Part shown: positions 1 through 7,611 of the stretch, piece by piece | Numbering within the stretch: position 1 is the stretch's first letter | How the letters are laid out: each line of letters opens with the position of its first letter | Assembly (NCBI GenBank): GCA_001724425.1 | Contig: MEEK01000031.1 | Location: 1-33,267 of the forward strand | Origin: Microbacterium sp. SCN 70-27 | Lineage (GTDB): Bacteria; Actinomycetota; Actinomycetes; Actinomycetales; Microbacteriaceae | Direction: 5' to 3' | DNA: 33,267 nucleotides | The notes under the pieces: model-generated | Databases searched by the model: none | Told to the model about the DNA's origin: nothing | Seen by the model: only the letters and a program-made list of their open reading frames with translations | Position numbers and translations under genes: made by a program

Positions 1-51
1 GCCACGCGAATCCAGGATCTCGCGTGCGCCTACAGCCTCGATCAGTGCCAC
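1..51 (-). CDS. eno: Enolase, N-terminal 17 codons only (cut by window edge)
   Basis: Enolase is the glycolytic enzyme converting 2-phosphoglycerate to phosphoenolpyruvate. Only the start is present: reading leftward from a GTG at 51-49 the translation is (M)ALIEAVGAREILDSRG, the conserved N-terminus of bacterial enolase with its REILDSRG signature. The frame stays open to base 1. AAGGAG at 63-58 lies 6 nt upstream, and no in-frame start lies between, so the start is well supported. The gene is transcribed away from the window and ends the mazG-to-eno part of a common actinobacterial gene order. The identification rests on 17 residues, but these are very characteristic. Confidence 0.9.
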   Translation of the reverse strand, partial: MALIEAVGAREILDSRG

Positions 52-112
52 AGGGGACTCCTTGCTTGTGGAGGATGAATCTCGGAGCGTCGTCGGTCCA
101 CGTTCGAGCATA
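52..112 (-). promoter_or_regulatory. eno promoter and leader with Shine-Dalgarno
   Basis: On the minus strand TATGCT (112-107) is a good -10 candidate. Transcription would start near base 100 and give a leader of about 50 nt carrying AAGGAG at 63-58. I see no convincing -35; GTGTCG lies at roughly the right distance but is a poor match. The assignment rests on the -10 hexamer and its position. Confidence 0.4.
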
Positions 113-196
113 GTGAAGCGGAGGCCCTCGACACAGTGAACCTGCCGGATCAAACGGTGCGGGTGACGCGCCGTGCGCCGGCCCGTCGGGCGTGCC

Positions 197-865
197 TCAG
201 ACGATGAGAGCGATGGCGATGCCGTCCCACCCCTTGGCATCCAGCGTCTGCAGGCCCGTCGCATCGAACCGGGGATCGTCGCGGAGCATCTCGAGCCCCG
301 CGCGGACGCCCGCGATCTGCGAGCCGTCCTCAGCGGGGTCGGCGACGTTGCCGCTCCGGACGATGTTGTCGAGCACGACGACCGTGCCGGGGTGGCCGAG
401 CCGCGCCGCCCAGTCGAGGTAGATCGTGTTCGACTCCTTGTCGGCGTCGATGAAGACGAGGTCGTAGGCCGGCTCGCCCTGCAGGCGGGGCAGGACGTCG
501 GCGCCGCGCCCGACGAGGATCTCGACCTTCTCCCCCACGCCGGCGCGGTCGACGCTGCGGCGGGCGACCTCCGCGTTCCGCGCCTCGGCCTCGATCGTCG
601 TGACGAGGCCGTCCGCAGGCACGGCACGCGCGAGCCAGATCGTGGAGTAGCCGCCGAGCGTTCCGATCTCGAGCACCCGGTGCACCCCGGACATCCGCAC
701 CAGCAGGTGCAGGAGCTTCCCGCCCGTGGGCGCGACCTCGATGTCGGGGAGGCCCGCCGCCTTCTGGTCGGCGATCGCCTGATCGAGCGCCGGGTCGCTC
801 CCGACGAGCGTGTCCACGAGGTAACGGTCGACCGCGTGTGCGGCATCCGGCGTCAGGTCCGACAT
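197..865 (-). CDS. Class I SAM-dependent O-methyltransferase (COMT-like)
   Basis: The 222-residue protein has the catechol/caffeoyl-CoA O-methyltransferase fold (Methyltransf_3 family). The SAM-binding glycine motif is VLEIGTLGGYSTIWLAR, followed by an acidic end to the next strand (TTIEAE). The metal and substrate region reads FIDADKESN and DNIVRSGNV, which carry the Asp and Asn residues used for divalent metal binding in this family. Such enzymes methylate catechol-like hydroxyls; the substrate cannot be read from the sequence. I chose ATG 865, which begins MSDLTPDAAHAVD. TTG 877, four codons upstream, is nearer the GGGAGGG at about 888-882 and is an alternative. The gene lies downstream of the SGNH hydrolase in the same direction, separated by a REP-like hairpin. 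Confidence 0.85.
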   Translation of the reverse strand: MSDLTPDAAHAVDRYLVDTLVGSDPALDQAIADQKAAGLPDIEVAPTGGKLLHLLVRMSGVHRVLEIGTLGGYSTIWLARAVPADGLVTTIEAEARNAEVARRSVDRAGVGEKVEILVGRGADVLPRLQGEPAYDLVFIDADKESNTIYLDWAARLGHPGTVVVLDNIVRSGNVADPAEDGSQIAGVRAGLEMLRDDPRFDATGLQTLDAKGWDGIAIALIV

Positions 866-932
866 GCGCCCAGCCAACCCGCCCTCCCCCAATGAGTCAA
901 CAGGGTGCGTGGGCTTCACATGGCATCCGCGC

Positions 933-993
933 GTTCAGTTGCCACTTGCGTGGGGAACTCGGCGAGGATTCCCGCGGGTGGTGGCAAGCGAAC
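933..993. repeat. REP-like intergenic hairpin, copy A
   Basis: This imperfect inverted repeat lies between the SGNH hydrolase stop and the methyltransferase start. The left arm (933-957) contains GTTC..TTGCCAC...GGGGAA. The right arm (969-993) reads GTTC..TTGCCAC...GGGAA on the other strand. It shares the TTGCCA...GGGAA core with copies at 1894-1944 and 3421-3474. No T-run follows, so it is not a classical intrinsic terminator. Confidence 0.6.
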
Positions 994-999
994 GGGGCC

Positions 1000-1809
1000 T
1001 CACACGGGGTCCACGGGGCTGGATGCCAGGGCGGCGACCACTTCGGGAACGAGCGCGTCGGCGGTGCGGCGGTAGCCCAGCGCACTGGGGTGGAACCGGT
1101 CGAGGCTGAACATGTCGTCGGGATTCGCGAAGAAGAGGTGCCCCACGGCGCGCCGGAGCGATACGACGCGGGCTCCGGCGCGATCGGCCGCCGCCGCCTG
1201 CGCGCGGGCGAGGTGATGGGATGCCTGCCCGCCGAGGCTGCGCAGCGGCTGCGGCACGGGACGCAGCGCCCCGAGGTCGGGGCACGTGCCCACGACGACG
1301 TCGGCGCCGAGCGCGCGAAGTCGAGTGACGGCGGCCTCGAGGTGCGCGGCCGCCACGCCGACGGGGGTGCGGTGGGTGACGTCGTTGCCCCCGACGATCA
1401 CGACCGCGACGTCCGGACGATACCCCTCGGGCAGCCGGTCGAGCTGACGCTCGAGGTCCCGCGACTCCGCGCCGACGCTCGCGACCGTGCGCAGCTGCAC
1501 GGGGCGACCGAGGAATCCCGCGACACCCTTCGCCACGCGGGCTCCGAGGACGTCCTTCGGGCGTTCGGCGCCGAGCCCCGCGGCGATCGAGTCCCCCACG
1601 AACAGCAGCTCGACGGGGGTGCCGCGCAGCTTCGGCCGCCACACGCGGTCGGCGTCGAGGGCGATCTCCCCGAGCGGCTTGCCGATGCGGCGACGCGCCA
1701 CGGCGGCCTGCCGCGTCAAGAGGATGCGCGCGCCGAAGGCCCCCGCGCCCACGAGGACGGCGGCCGCGCCGACGGTTGCGGCGATGCGGCGGAGTGGATG
1801 CCTGCCCAT
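1000..1809 (-). CDS. SGNH/GDSL-family hydrolase, membrane-anchored or secreted
   Basis: The 269-residue protein begins with a basic stretch and one hydrophobic segment (about residues 8-31), so it is probably anchored or exported. SGNH hydrolase blocks follow: block I FVGDSIAAGLG with the nucleophile at about Ser74, block III GGNDVT, and block V DRFHPSALGYRR with the catalytic Asp237/His240 pair. These residues form the Ser-Asp-His triad of esterases and lipases of this superfamily. The substrate is unknown; deacylation of a lipid, glycan or xenobiotic ester is possible. ATG 1809 is preceded by GAGGTGG at suitable spacing. A longer reading upstream is Arg/Pro-rich and has no family features. 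REP-like hairpins lie on both sides of the gene. Confidence 0.82.
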   Translation of the reverse strand: MGRHPLRRIAATVGAAAVLVGAGAFGARILLTRQAAVARRRIGKPLGEIALDADRVWRPKLRGTPVELLFVGDSIAAGLGAERPKDVLGARVAKGVAGFLGRPVQLRTVASVGAESRDLERQLDRLPEGYRPDVAVVIVGGNDVTHRTPVGVAAAHLEAAVTRLRALGADVVVGTCPDLGALRPVPQPLRSLGGQASHHLARAQAAAADRAGARVVSLRRAVGHLFFANPDDMFSLDRFHPSALGYRRTADALVPEVVAALASSPVDPV

Positions 1810-1893
1810 GCCCCGAGTCCACCTCGTGCGGGTGAACGGTCGGTAACCGCGTGGCATCCCTGCGCGTGGCATCCCACGCCTGCGGCGCATTTC

Positions 1894-1944
1894 GTTTGCC
1901 GGTTGATGCCGGAACCCGGCGCCGATTCCCGCAGGAAGTGGCAA
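1894..1944. repeat. REP-like intergenic hairpin, copy B
   Basis: The left arm has TTGCC at 1896-1900 continuing to GGAA (1911-1914). The right arm is TTCCCGCAGGAAGTGGCAA (1926-1944). The arms match at TTGCC, TT, TGC and GGAA. The element ends one base from the stop codon of the DUF1648 gene (1948-1946) and lies upstream of the SGNH hydrolase. It belongs to the same family as 933-993 and 3421-3474. Confidence 0.6.
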
Positions 1945-1945
1945 C

Positions 1946-2959
1946 TCAGCGCGTGGCGCGAGCTCCCAGCGCGTTGAGGAGGGCGGCGCCGGTCTCGGCG
2001 TCGTCGGTCGTCACGGTGAACGCCTTGCCGTTCGTGCGCGTCACACGGATGCCGGGACCGGTGCGCAGCACGACGCCGAACCCGCTGCCGCCCGGCGCCC
2101 ACCGCAGGCCCCAGCCGCCGAACTCCCCCATCGGGTTGACGGACACGGGCTCGGCACGCGCGATCTCCGCGAGCGGCACGTGGATGCGCGGAAAGCCCGC
2201 CACCGAGATGACGCTGAGTCCGTGCTCGTCGACCCGCACGTGGAAAGCGCACGTCGTCAAGAGAAGCGCGAGGACGAGGACCGTGAGGATCACGAGGCCG
2301 GTCGACACGCCCGACTCGGGCGTCTCGAACACGACGAGGATGTTCGCCGCGACCAGCACGAGCAGGGCGATGCCGAGGACGATGATGCCGCTGCGCGCGA
2401 TCTGCGTGCGCTGCAGCCACACGACGCGTTCGGTGTCGCCGAGCGTGATTTCTGTGGTGCCCGCTGACGCATCGAGCGCGCTGACGCGGTACGGCTCGTG
2501 CGGCTGGAGCAGCCATCCCGCGACGCCGAGCGCTATGGCGGCGATCAGCGACGCGAGCCCCGGACCCCACAGGTCGGGAGCGGCGGAGGCATCCTCGATC
2601 CCGACCTGCATCACGAAGAGGCTCGTCGTCAACGCTCCGAGGAGAGTGGAGACACCGAGCGAGGTCGCCCCGAGCAGGCGGTAGGTCGTGCCGCGGTCGC
2701 CGCGACGCAGCCCGTTGAGCCCCGAGAGGCCGATGAGGAGCGGGATGCCGAGGCCGATGACGGCGGTCAGAGCGAGACTGACCCAGGGCGCGGCGAAGCC
2801 GTTGGGCGTGCCGGAGGCATCCCAGTGGATCGCGATCGGGTCGGGCACGTGCGGCAGCGCGAGTGCCTGCACGATCACCGCGATCGCGGTCACGATCGTG
2901 GGCAGGACGAGCGCGACCAGCGTGAAGCGACGGACGGCGAGCGGCGTGCGGGTGCTCAT
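1946..2959 (-). CDS. DUF1648-domain integral membrane protein
   Basis: The 337-residue membrane protein has an N-terminal transmembrane segment followed by HWDASGTPNGFA, the hallmark of DUF1648, also found in SdpI-type immunity and transport proteins. About six hydrophobic segments can be seen: near residues 11-32, 60-80, 95-115, 133-150, 187-208 and 218-238. The soluble C-terminus (from about 240) has a PH-like character. The start overlaps the stop of the upstream GntR regulator by 4 bp (ATGA, 2959-2956), so the two form a translationally coupled pair. GntR (YtrA-type) with DUF1648 is a recurrent pairing in Actinobacteria and Firmicutes, often tied to cell-envelope stress. The biochemical role is unknown. 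Confidence 0.8.
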   Translation of the reverse strand: MSTRTPLAVRRFTLVALVLPTIVTAIAVIVQALALPHVPDPIAIHWDASGTPNGFAAPWVSLALTAVIGLGIPLLIGLSGLNGLRRGDRGTTYRLLGATSLGVSTLLGALTTSLFVMQVGIEDASAAPDLWGPGLASLIAAIALGVAGWLLQPHEPYRVSALDASAGTTEITLGDTERVVWLQRTQIARSGIIVLGIALLVLVAANILVVFETPESGVSTGLVILTVLVLALLLTTCAFHVRVDEHGLSVISVAGFPRIHVPLAEIARAEPVSVNPMGEFGGWGLRWAPGGSGFGVVLRTGPGIRVTRTNGKAFTVTTDDAETGAALLNALGARATR

Positions 2960-3351
2960 GCGGGGTTCTCCTTGCCGAGTGGCGGGTCAGCGGGTGCGGC
3001 GGGTGCGGGGGTCGTGCGGACGAGGGATGCCACGGCATCCCGAGACAGCCCGAGTGCCTGCGCGCGGGCGACGAGAGCCTCGAGCTCGCCGCGGACCGCG
3101 GCGAGCGCGGTGGCGGCGTGGGTGACGACGGCGCCGCGCCCGCGGCGCATGTCGACGAGTCCCTCGTCGCGGAGGTCGGCGAACGCGCGGAGCACCGTGT
3201 GGAGGTTCACCTGCAGCGCCGCGGCGACCTCGCGCGCGCCGGGGAGGCGGTCGCCGGGCCCGAGTCGCCCCGCGGCGATCTCTCCGCGGACCGATGTCGC
3301 GATCTGGGCGAAGAGGGGCTCCTCGCTCGCCGAATCGATACGGAAGATCAT
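2956..3351 (-). CDS. GntR-family regulator, YtrA-like
   Basis: This short 131-residue GntR regulator has the order typical of the YtrA subfamily. The N-terminal winged helix-turn-helix contains PLFAQIATSVRGEIAAGRL, LPGAREVAAAL and the recognition-helix region VNLHTVLRAFADLRDEGLV. A C-terminal helical tail of about 50 residues replaces a large effector domain. YtrA-type proteins usually repress their own operon. The gene heads a two-gene unit with the DUF1648 protein. The ATG at 3351-3349 directly abuts a promoter with an inverted repeat, and no ribosome-binding site precedes it, so a leaderless, autoregulated transcript is inferred. The ligand is unknown. Confidence 0.85.
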   Translation of the reverse strand: MIFRIDSASEEPLFAQIATSVRGEIAAGRLGPGDRLPGAREVAAALQVNLHTVLRAFADLRDEGLVDMRRGRGAVVTHAATALAAVRGELEALVARAQALGLSRDAVASLVRTTPAPAAPADPPLGKENPA

Positions 3352-3382
3352 GCAACTATTTTAGGACAACTAGAACAGTTGC
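3352..3382 (-). promoter_or_regulatory. Leaderless promoter with inverted-repeat operator for the GntR/DUF1648 pair
   Basis: On the minus strand TAAAAT (3363-3358) is a near-consensus -10, followed by 6 nt and then the ATG, placing the likely transcription start at the start codon. The stretch is AT-rich against its surroundings. It holds GCAACT (3352-3357) and AGTTGC (3377-3382) as outer arms, and CAACT at 3367-3371 paired with AGTTG at 3377-3381 as a tighter dyad. A dyad across the -10 and start site is where a YtrA-type repressor would act. Repressor binding is inferred. Confidence 0.6.
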
Positions 3383-3420
3383 GCACGCTGGGCCTCGGTG
3401 GGCGTCGCGCCCGGGCATCC

Positions 3421-3474
3421 GTTTGCCAGTTCGTGCGGGAATGACCGGGCCTGTTCCCGCAGAAACTGGCGAAT
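3421..3474. repeat. REP-like intergenic hairpin, copy C (best conserved)
   Basis: The left arm (3421-3441) is GTTTGCCAGTT then TGCGGGAA. The right arm (3454-3474) reads GCCAGTT then TGCGGGAA on the other strand. About 17 of 21 positions pair, with a 12-nt loop. It sits between the GntR promoter and the 3' end of the YdeI-like gene and is followed by no T-tract. It is the clearest of the three related elements in the first 3.5 kb. Confidence 0.65.
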
Positions 3475-3494
3475 GAACGGGCGGGTGGGGCTCC

Positions 3495-3929
3495 TCAGGC
3501 GAGGGATGCCACGACGGCCTGCACGCGGCGCGCGCGGGTCTCGGGAGCCTTCGCCGCGAGGATGCCGCGCACGTGCTCCTTGCGCCGAGACGGGGCAAGG
3601 GCGTCGAAGAGCGCACGCGCCGCGGCCTCGTCGAGGGCTGCCGCGAGGTCCTGCGGCACCTCGATCTCGCGCGGGGCGTCGTCGAGATCGACCAGCGCGT
3701 CGACGGCGTCGCCGATCTCGACACCGAGCTCGGCACGGGCCGCCTTCGACAGGCCGATCAGGTTCTTGCCACCCATCACCCCGAGCCGCAGCCGCGCCTC
3801 GCGGTCGCCGATCCGGACCCGCACCGCCGCACGCCGCCCTCCCCCCAGCTCTTCGACCTCATCGTCGGTGAGTTCGATGTGGGTGGCGGGGCCTGAAGCC
3901 GGCAGGGTCGTGCGCACACGGACGGTCAT
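3495..3929 (-). CDS. DUF1905 / YdeI-type (OmdA-like) protein
   Basis: The 144-residue protein has two parts. Residues 1-85 form a DUF1905-like beta domain (THIELTDDEVEEL, VRVRIGDREARLRLGVMGG). The C-terminal helical segment (about 100-144) carries FDALAPSRRKEHVRGILAAK followed by ETRARRVQAVV, the signature of YdeI/OmpD-associated proteins. No catalytic residues are evident and the role is not established. I chose ATG 3929, which has GAGGAT 7-8 nt upstream; the longer reading from 3953 adds eight unconserved residues. It lies 87 nt downstream of hisS on the same strand. The gap is GC-rich with no clear terminator, so read-through from hisS is possible. Confidence 0.72.
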   Translation of the reverse strand: MTVRVRTTLPASGPATHIELTDDEVEELGGGRRAAVRVRIGDREARLRLGVMGGKNLIGLSKAARAELGVEIGDAVDALVDLDDAPREIEVPQDLAAALDEAAARALFDALAPSRRKEHVRGILAAKAPETRARRVQAVVASLA

Positions 3930-4016
3930 GCGCGAATCCTCGCGTACCGACACGCCGGCCGCCAGACCCCGCCCAGGGAGGAACCGCGACCGGGGATGCC
4001 CGGGCGCCGGGCGGTC

Positions 4017-5321
4017 TCAGGCGAGGGGCTTGAGCTCCAGTGCCGTGACATCCTGACCGGCCGACAGCGTCGCGAACGAGGTGTAGCCGTCAGCCGCCGC
4101 ACGCTCGAGGAGGGCCTTGAGGTTCTTCGTGCGCTGTTCGAGGCGCACGCGCGCGCCCTGCGCGACGAGCGCGGCCTTGTGGCGCACCAGCTCGGCGACG
4201 GGCACGTCGCGGTCGTGGACGAGGACGACGGCGCTGCCCGTGGCATCCGCGTGCTGATCGATCAGATCCACGATGCGCTCGAACCCGATCGAGAAGCCGA
4301 CGGCCGGCACGTCCTGACCGAGGAAACGCCCGATCATGCCGTCATAGCGACCGCCGCCGCCGAGCGAGTAGTCGACGCTCGGGTGGGCGAGCTCGAAGAT
4401 CGTTCCCGTGTAGTAGCCCATGCCGCGCACGAGGAACGGGTCGAATCTGAGCGGCACGCCGCCGAGCCCGACCTCGACGCCTGCGGCCTCCCGCGCCGCG
4501 CCGACCGCGTCGCCGATCGCGACGAGGTGCGCCACGACGTCGTCCGGCGCTCCCTCGGGGAGGGCCTTTCGGATCTGGCCGTCGCCGAACGGGCGGAACT
4601 CGAGCGTCTGCGGGCGGCGCAGGAATGCCTCGAAGGCGTCCACGGCCGTCGCCGTCGTTCCACGCTCGCGCAGCTCGCGAGCGACGCCCTCCGGGCCGAT
4701 CTTGTCGAGCTTGTCGATCGTGATGAGCACGCCCGGGCGCTCCTCCTCGGCGAAGCCGAAGTGCGAGAGCATCCAGTCGAGCAGGCGCCGATCGTTGATG
4801 CGGATCGAACCGCCCTCGAGCCCGAGGGCGTCGAGCGTGTCGAGGCTCGCCGCGAGGAGCTCGGTCTCGGCGCGGGCGGAGGCGTCGCCGATGATGTCGA
4901 TGTCGCACTGCACGAACTGGCGGTAGCGACCCTTCTGGGGGCGCTCGGCCCGCCAGACGGGCGCCATCTGAATCGCCCGGAACACGGTCGGAAGCTCTGC
5001 GCGGTGGGTCGCGTAGAAGCGCGCGAGCGGCACGGTCAGGTCGTAGCGCAGGCCGAGGTCGCTGAGCGCCGCCGGGTCGTCCGCGGAGGCCCGGATCGCG
5101 TCGGCATCCAGCCCGCGCTTGAGGACGTTGAAGGCGAGCTTCTCGTTGTCGCCGCCGATGCCGGCGTGCAGGCGGTCGTAGTCCTCGACGACCGGCGTCT
5201 CGATCTCATCGAACCCGTGGGCACGGTAGCGCTCGCGGATCACGGCGAGCACGCGCTCGCGCCGGGCCTTGTCGGCGGGGAGGAAGTCGCGCATGCCGCG
5301 CGGCGGGTTCACGGATGCCAC
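4017..5321 (-). CDS. hisS: Histidyl-tRNA synthetase
   Basis: This class II aminoacyl-tRNA synthetase charges tRNA-His in the cytoplasm. It has 434 residues, normal for the short bacterial form. Motif 1 lies in the N-terminal region beginning PPRGMRDFLP. Motif 2 is around residues 115-140 (FRAIQMAPVWRAERPQKGRY, then RQFVQCDIDIIG). The histidine-specific motifs LVRGMGYYTGTIFE and SLGGGGRYDGMIG and motif 3 GFSIGFERI follow. The anticodon-binding domain occupies the C-terminal 90 residues. Two starts are credible. GTG 5321 follows a -10-like hexamer by 6 nt. GTG 5312, three codons later, has GGAGG about 8 nt upstream. The product is unaffected in its domains either way. Confidence 0.95.
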   Translation of the reverse strand: MASVNPPRGMRDFLPADKARRERVLAVIRERYRAHGFDEIETPVVEDYDRLHAGIGGDNEKLAFNVLKRGLDADAIRASADDPAALSDLGLRYDLTVPLARFYATHRAELPTVFRAIQMAPVWRAERPQKGRYRQFVQCDIDIIGDASARAETELLAASLDTLDALGLEGGSIRINDRRLLDWMLSHFGFAEEERPGVLITIDKLDKIGPEGVARELRERGTTATAVDAFEAFLRRPQTLEFRPFGDGQIRKALPEGAPDDVVAHLVAIGDAVGAAREAAGVEVGLGGVPLRFDPFLVRGMGYYTGTIFELAHPSVDYSLGGGGRYDGMIGRFLGQDVPAVGFSIGFERIVDLIDQHADATGSAVVLVHDRDVPVAELVRHKAALVAQGARVRLEQRTKNLKALLERAAADGYTSFATLSAGQDVTALELKPLA

Positions 5322-5333
5322 CCCTCCAGTATT
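5322..5333 (-). promoter_or_regulatory. -10-like hexamer and purine run before hisS
   Basis: On the minus strand AATACT (5333-5328) is followed by GGAGGG (5327-5322) and then GTG 5321. The 6-nt spacing matches the leaderless pattern seen before other genes here. GGAGGG could instead be the ribosome-binding site for GTG 5312. The two readings cannot be separated from sequence alone. Confidence 0.35.
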
Positions 5334-5483
5334 TCAGGTCGCCCCGGCGCGGCCGTTCGTCGGGGCGCGACCGCCCGGCTTCCCGAGCCGCGAGGCACAC
5401 CGCACCCCGCCGCGCCGCGCGCACCATACCGCGCCTCCCCCGCGGCGGCGCCCACGCCGCCACCCGACCCACCATGACCGCGC

Positions 5484-5568
5484 GTGACGAACTCAGGAGA
5501 TTCCGGCCGCGACGCCGCCGCAGGGCCGATTTCGGCCCGGCAGGCGACACATCTCCTGCATTCGTCAC
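5484..5568. repeat. Long inverted repeat with nested hairpin (hisS-mazG gap)
   Basis: The left arm is GTGACGAACTCAGGAGAT (5484-5501) and the right arm ATCTCCTGCATTCGTCAC (5551-5568). They pair at 16 of 18 positions around a 49-nt centre. The centre contains a second perfect stem, GGGCCGA/TCGGCCC (5523-5538), with a 2-nt loop. The 288-nt gap between the mazG stop and the hisS start holds no other gene that I can support. The element differs in sequence from the REP-like copies further left. It could act as a terminator for mazG, an mRNA-stabilising hairpin or a small mobile palindrome. Confidence 0.6.
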
Positions 5569-5609
5569 CGCGGACCCGGCGCCCGCTCACCGATCGCGCC
5601 GGGGGCTCG

Positions 5610-6371
5610 TCAGTCGCGCTCGGCGGTGCGGATGTCGTCCTCGAGATTCCGGATCGCACCGCGCAACGCGCGCTCTGCGTCCCACCCGCGGGCGCGCGCG
5701 ACGGCGACGAGAGCCAGGAGCGCCGCTCCCAGATCGGCTTCGGTCGCGGCGCCGGCACCTGCCGGCCCCGCGTCGGTCGCCTCCGAGTCCGCCCCGCCCG
5801 CAGCACCGGTGTCGCCCCGGAGCTCCCAGATCACATCGGCGGGCTTTGCGGGGACGGGGTCCGAGCGCACACCGACCCCCAGCCCCGCGGCACGGCCCAA
5901 AAGCTTCTGCGCGAGTGCGAGCGACGGCATGTGCGGCGAGACGCCGTCGAGCACCGACCTCCGCTCGCGTTTCTCGGCGGCCTTCGCCGCATTCCAGTGC
6001 ACGAGCACCTGTTCCGGTGTCGTGGCGACGGCGTCGCCGAAGACGTGCGGATGCCTGCGCACCATCTTCTCCGTGAGGCCGGCGGCCACGTCGTCGATAT
6101 CGAACGGGTCGTCGGGATCCTGCGCCGCGATCGCCGCGTGGAACAGCACCTGCCACAGCAGGTCGCCGATCTCCTCGCGCAGGTCGGCCCGCGTTCCCGT
6201 CTCGACGGCGTCGATGAGCTCGGCCGATTCCTCGACGAGGTACGGCAGCAGTTCTTCGTGCGTGATCTGCTGCGTCCAGACGCAGTGCTCGCGTGTCGCA
6301 CGCATGGTCTCCGCCGCCGCCCGCAGCGCGTCGGCATGCGCACCCCGGGGGTCGGGTGCAGCCGGGGTCAT
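5610..6371 (-). CDS. mazG: MazG-family nucleoside triphosphate pyrophosphohydrolase
   Basis: MazG hydrolyses (d)NTPs to NMP and pyrophosphate, and in Actinobacteria it helps remove oxidised nucleotides. The 253-residue protein carries the MazG core: CVWTQQITHEELLPYLVEE with the acidic metal-binding cluster EESAEL, then EEIGDLLWQVLFHA and FDIDDVAAGLTEKMVRRHPH. A second, degenerate half follows. It is interrupted by an Ala/Gly-rich linker (GAAGGADSEATDAGPAGAGA) before the closing helix with GWDAERALRGAIRN. The ATG (6371) overlaps the nhaA stop by 4 bp, so the pair is coupled. mazG lies between mfd and eno in many actinobacteria; here nhaA and ppc separate it from mfd. Confidence 0.9.
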   Translation of the reverse strand: MTPAAPDPRGAHADALRAAAETMRATREHCVWTQQITHEELLPYLVEESAELIDAVETGTRADLREEIGDLLWQVLFHAAIAAQDPDDPFDIDDVAAGLTEKMVRRHPHVFGDAVATTPEQVLVHWNAAKAAEKRERRSVLDGVSPHMPSLALAQKLLGRAAGLGVGVRSDPVPAKPADVIWELRGDTGAAGGADSEATDAGPAGAGAATEADLGAALLALVAVARARGWDAERALRGAIRNLEDDIRTAERD

Positions 6372-7531
6372 ACAGCCTCGATTCGCACGTTCCGACGATA
6401 GCCCCGGGCACGCCACGAGACGAGCGCCCCGGCGAGCACGAGGGAGATGACCGACCCCGCGAGCACCCCCAGCACGGCCTGGTCGCGCAGAGCACCGTCA
6501 CCTGCGAACGCGAGTTCGGCGAGCAGCAGCGACACCGTGAACCCGATCCCGCCGAGGGCGCCCGCCGCCACCAGATCACCGAGAGGCATCGGCGCGCCCG
6601 GGCCCGACCCCCGCCCGCGTCCGACGCGCTGCGCGACGAGGCCGAACAGGGTGATTCCGACGATCTTCCCGACCGGCAGCGCGACCACGACACCCCAGAA
6701 CGCGGGCTCCAGGCCCACCAGGGGGACGGCGGGGATCACGACGAGCGCCGCCGAGAACGCGAACAGCGGCAGGATCACGCCGTTCACCGCCGGCTGCAGG
6801 CGGTGAGCCGCGCGCTCCGCGGGTCTCGGCGCCATCGCGAGACCGAGAGCGACGCCGGCGATCGTCGCGTGGACACCGGACCGCGCGACGAGCCACCATG
6901 TGACCGCGGCGACCACGATCAGCAGCGCGACGCGGATCGGATGCCTCGCGCCGCCCACGCCTCGGCTGAGGATGCCGAACACCGCCACGCCGACCGCGGC
7001 GAGGGCGAGGAGGACGAGATCGACACCCCGCGTGAACAGGACCGTGATGAAGAGGATGCCGATGATGTCGTCGAGGACTGCAAGCGCCAGCAGGAAGACT
7101 CGCAGCGCCGCGGGCAGCCCACGCCCGAAGACGGCGAGCACACCGAGGGCGAAGGCGATGTCGGTCGCGGTCGGCACGGGCCAGCCCGCCGCGCTCGGCG
7201 ATCCCCCGGCGATCGCGAGGTAGACCCCGATCGGCACCAGCACACCACCGGTCGCGGCGATCGCCGGCTGCAGCGCCGCGCGCACCGAACGCAGGCTCCC
7301 CCGGGTCAGCTCGTCGCGCAGTTCCACCGCGACGACGAAGAAGAACACCGCGAGCAGGCCGTCCTTGATCGCATGCTCCACGGAGAGATCGATCACGCCG
7401 GGGATGCCGAGGTGCACGCCCATCGCCGCGAACACCAGGGGGCCGAGCGGCGAGTTCGCGACGGCGAGTCCGGCCGCGGCGGCGAAGAGGAGCAGGATCG
7501 CGGGGAAGCGAGCGGAGCGCAGGAGCGGCAT
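6368..7531 (-). CDS. nhaA: Na+/H+ antiporter, NhaA family
   Basis: NhaA exchanges protons for sodium across the cytoplasmic membrane and supports pH and salt homeostasis. The 387-residue product is almost wholly hydrophobic, with about 11-12 membrane segments, a normal size. The key residues are all present. ATDIAFALGVLAVFG carries the equivalent of E. coli Asp133. ALAVLDDIIGILF carries the Asp163-Asp164 ion-binding pair. ALPVGKIVGITLFG carries the Lys300 equivalent. ATG 7531 begins MPLLRSARF just before the first helix and has GAAGG 7-8 nt upstream; the longer TTG reading from 7609 adds unconserved residues. It is divergent from ppc and overlaps mazG downstream. Confidence 0.93.
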   Translation of the reverse strand: MPLLRSARFPAILLLFAAAAGLAVANSPLGPLVFAAMGVHLGIPGVIDLSVEHAIKDGLLAVFFFVVAVELRDELTRGSLRSVRAALQPAIAATGGVLVPIGVYLAIAGGSPSAAGWPVPTATDIAFALGVLAVFGRGLPAALRVFLLALAVLDDIIGILFITVLFTRGVDLVLLALAAVGVAVFGILSRGVGGARHPIRVALLIVVAAVTWWLVARSGVHATIAGVALGLAMAPRPAERAAHRLQPAVNGVILPLFAFSAALVVIPAVPLVGLEPAFWGVVVALPVGKIVGITLFGLVAQRVGRGRGSGPGAPMPLGDLVAAGALGGIGFTVSLLLAELAFAGDGALRDQAVLGVLAGSVISLVLAGALVSWRARGYRRNVRIEAV

Positions 7532-7611
7532 ACGGGGCCTTCGGGGTCGTCGAACAGAACCGCCGACCAGACTTCCCGGCACACCGCTGTCCACTGTAAC
7601 GCGTGACAAAC

